Source of the DNA: Laspinema olomoucense D3b
GTDB lineage: Bacteria; Cyanobacteriota; Cyanobacteriia; Cyanobacteriales; Laspinemataceae
Length of the DNA: 64,000 bases
Reading direction: 5' to 3'
Assembly: GCF_025370785.1 (NCBI RefSeq)
Contig: NZ_JAMXFA010000030.1
Span: forward strand, 1 to 64,000
Shown: one piece after another, positions 62,566 to 64,000 of the stretch
Layout of the letters: every line of letters starts with the position of its first letter
Position numbering within the stretch: position 1 is the first letter of the stretch
Made by a program: the position numbers and the translations under genes
Notes under the pieces: model-generated
Told to the model about the DNA's origin: nothing
What the model saw: only the letters and a program-made list of their open reading frames with translations
Databases searched by the model: none

Positions 62566-63198
62566 AGTTTGGGAGACATTTTGAGGGCAGAAGAACAGAT
62601 GCAGTTTGCGGTGACTGGCTTGAAGGATTGCTTATCCCATGAGATTCATAAAAAGGACTTTCCTCTCTTTGAGAAATCCTTCCAAATCATCTGGCATTGC
62701 GCCCAAAACCTGTCCTATCCTGAATTTTATCGCGCTTGGCATGGTGAGGAGGATGAAGTAGAACCAGAACCAGTCTCCAATTTACCCCAGCGCCTCTATG
62801 CCAAATTAGAAGAAATGGGATTGTCTTCATCCCTCCAGTTAATCTGCATCGATGGCAGCAAGTTTATCGATAAAGATAATCCTGCTGCTAAAATCTACAA
62901 TGAAATGCGCCGCGCTAACTGTCCCAAAAGTGCAGATGGCACACCGAAAACAATGGCGGATCTGCAATCCTATTGGGATGAATTGACGTTAGAATCGGAA
63001 CAGGCGATCGTTTTAGTCTTTTACGAAACTCTAACTGTACCGGAAATGTCAGAATTTAGTGAGAGATTTCTCACTGATTTAAGCAAGCTTGATGGGGCGA
63101 TTTGCGTGGTGACTGAGGCGCGAGTCAGTGGGTTGCAAACGTTTTCGCCGAATCAAGGGAATTGGCTTACAGAACTGGTCAATTGGATAAAAAATTGA
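62170..63198 (+). CDS. C-terminal segment of the NACHT protein (HEAT + alpha/beta domain)
   Basis: 342 residues in the same frame as the NACHT segment, opening with ATG right after its TAG. After ~30 unusual residues (KGRAIQSVPKNNPISEG), HEAT units resume (RAAESLGEIDPGNPEVIAAL) to ~140, followed by a C-terminal alpha/beta domain with LQLICIDGSKFIDKDNPAAK, NEMRRANCP and AICVVTEARVSGLQ. This domain is a familiar ending of cyanobacterial NACHT proteins and may sense or relay the signal. Could be expressed alone by restart at the ATG, but no ribosome site is evident. Confidence 0.8.
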   Translation: MIKISKGRAIQSVPKNNPISEGTLTLMRAAESLGEIDPGNPEVIAALLKVIANSESKWTRRTAAESLGKIDPGNPEPIAVLVNLIANSENKYTPRQAASWGEIGAGNPEAMKESFNLAANFEDKYTRRQAAESLGDILRAEEQMQFAVTGLKDCLSHEIHKKDFPLFEKSFQIIWHCAQNLSYPEFYRAWHGEEDEVEPEPVSNLPQRLYAKLEEMGLSSSLQLICIDGSKFIDKDNPAAKIYNEMRRANCPKSADGTPKTMADLQSYWDELTLESEQAIVLVFYETLTVPEMSEFSERFLTDLSKLDGAICVVTEARVSGLQTFSPNQGNWLTELVNWIKN

Positions 63199-63295
63199 TA
63201 CTTTTCAGATTATTAAGGTTCGCTCCCTTCTGGGAAAAATTGCCGGTTTTGTGACAATTTTTCCTAGTTGTTGCGCTTCCACAACTCAGAATAGG

Positions 63296-64000
63296 TCATT
63301 CCTCCGGTTCGATTCCCGCAGCACGAAGTTGAGCCGCTAATCGTTCAGCCCGTTGCTGTTCCTGTTCGACCCGTTCTGTACCCCATAAGAGTAAATTCTC
63401 ATCTAAATCCCACCAGCGTAACCAGTATCCGTCCCGATTGTCTCGTTTTCCTTGCCATACTCCCAAGAATAGCTGCATTTCGGGTAGCCAAAACCGGCCT
63501 TCTTCATTTGCAGATTCTAGTTTATAGCGCTTGTTTTCCCCTAAACAATACAGTTCTAATGTACCCGTTTCTAGGTCAAAAATGCCATAGCTGGGAATTT
63601 GCAAAATCTGCTCGTAGTAGAAGAATTTCCCCGGGGGATAGGTTTCTTTGATGGAATATTCTCCCCCTTCCGTTTCTGATAAAAACTCCAGAACAAGGGC
63701 GGGAATTTCTCCTTGCAGTCGGGGGGTATAACTCCGCTCGACTTCCGAGCGTTTAACTGTAATATGGGGAATGTAAGCCCAATCGGGCGCTTTGACTACG
63801 AATTTGCCATTGAGGGTCGCACAAATGCCGTAGTTGGTGGTGGTGAGGGCGGTTTCTGGGAGTTTTCCCGCTAACTGTAGGCTTTCAGTTAAGGCTGCCG
63901 CAAGAGTTGGTTGATTGATATTATCCACGGGGTCATCAGGCAGCACAAAATCATCGGGCAACTTTTCCCAGGTGATCTGGTAAGTGGGGGTAGTGGCTAA
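63296..64000 (-). CDS. Uma2-family (DUF820) nuclease-like protein, cut by window edge
   Basis: At least 234 residues of a Uma2 protein different from the pair at 41.6-43.0 kb. It includes ITWEKLPDDFVLPDDPVDNI at the start, PALVLEFLSETEGGEYSIKE with the acidic metal-binding residues and IPSYGIFDLETGTLELYCL, then an Arg/Gln-rich coiled tail (EQEQQRAERLAAQLRAAGIE). The frame is open to the last base of the window, so the true start lies beyond 64000; a TTG at 63961 is not believed to be the start because the family's ITWEKLPDDF motif is upstream of it. Confidence 0.85.
   Translation of the reverse strand, partial: LATTPTYQITWEKLPDDFVLPDDPVDNINQPTLAAALTESLQLAGKLPETALTTTNYGICATLNGKFVVKAPDWAYIPHITVKRSEVERSYTPRLQGEIPALVLEFLSETEGGEYSIKETYPPGKFFYYEQILQIPSYGIFDLETGTLELYCLGENKRYKLESANEEGRFWLPEMQLFLGVWQGKRDNRDGYWLRWWDLDENLLLWGTERVEQEQQRAERLAAQLRAAGIEPEE

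Larger units (their letters stand above)
59578..63198 (+). pseudogene. NACHT-HEAT STAND protein interrupted by two in-frame stops
   Basis: Three successive open frames lie in exactly the same phase: 59578-60000, the NACHT part to 62169, and 62170-63198. The first stop is TGA (59998-60000), the second TAG (62167-62169), directly followed by ATG. The 66 bases between the first stop and the second frame's ATG encode LQPPERDPVKSTPPDWREVC, the usual lead-in to such NACHT domains, so the coding sequence is continuous across the stop. Undamaged, the product would be about 1206 residues: N-terminal helical domain, NACHT NTPase, HEAT repeats, C-terminal alpha/beta domain. Either the gene is decaying or the stops are read through or sequencing errors. 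Confidence 0.75.

Overview
The window looks like chromosomal DNA of a filamentous cyanobacterium of the Oscillatoriales type; naming a genus is not possible from this sequence alone. The evidence is the dense scatter of the HIP1 octamer GCGATCGC, a PSRP-3/Ycf65 ribosomal protein gene, a clpR-clpP3 pair, a cyanobacterial CyaB-type cyclase, an ABC1/UbiB kinase, a Mo-dependent nitrogenase C-terminal domain protein, several Uma2 nucleases and a NACHT-HEAT protein. No rRNA, tRNA or CRISPR array was seen.

Layout. 1-1576: one end of an insertion sequence that has cut off the 5' part of a PhoD-like phosphatase gene (1577-3625). 3.8-9.1 kb: a 1764-residue kinase/ATPase/GAF/PP2C signalling protein. 9.2-13.5 kb: a remnant of a tetrapyrrole-methylase-fold methyltransferase, a pentapeptide-repeat protein, an MBL hydrolase, panD, ppa and a small membrane protein. 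13.7-22.3 kb: recN, a GAF-GAF-PAS-adenylate cyclase followed by a degenerate duplicate of its cyclase end, and a UbiB-type kinase. 22.4-32.6 kb: a minus-strand surface-polysaccharide cluster (three glycosyltransferases, two sulfotransferases, a methyltransferase, Wzt and Wzm). 33-41.6 kb: housekeeping genes (ruvB, a TPR lipoprotein-like or exported protein, a HAD hydrolase, ycf65, obgE, clpR, clpP3, a DnaJ-TPR protein). 41.6-49.1 kb: two tandem Uma2 genes and a 1983-residue protein with two WD40 propellers separated by about 13 Ig-like modules. 49.2-51.0 kb: gene fragments and a possible toxin-antitoxin-like pair. 51.1-53.4 kb: thrC between two ubiquitin-like sulfur-carrier genes. 53.5-58.6 kb: a type II topoisomerase A subunit without a recognisable GyrA box, a response regulator, a TPR protein and an orphan RHH antitoxin. 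58.7-63.2 kb: a conserved hypothetical gene and a NACHT-HEAT gene broken by two in-frame stops. The right edge cuts a further Uma2 gene.

How parts work together. The polysaccharide cluster is a coherent pathway: sugars are added by GT2/GT4 enzymes, decorated by sulfo- and methyl-transferases and exported by the Wzm/Wzt ABC transporter. The cyclase pair and the kinase/phosphatase fusion are signalling proteins. clpR and clpP3 form the mixed ClpP3/R protease core. thrC with its CysO-like neighbour hints at a link between phosphohomoserine/phosphoserine metabolism and protein-bound sulfur.

Intergenic DNA is rich in dispersed repeats: G-rich minisatellites joined to a TAACGAC palindrome, a ~90 bp element with a covarying hairpin (three copies), and AGAAACCGGGTTTCT palindromes. 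The best candidates for closer study are the NACHT locus with its two in-frame stops, the giant WD40/Ig-like protein, the catalytically dead cyclase duplicate and the ~90 bp repeat element.
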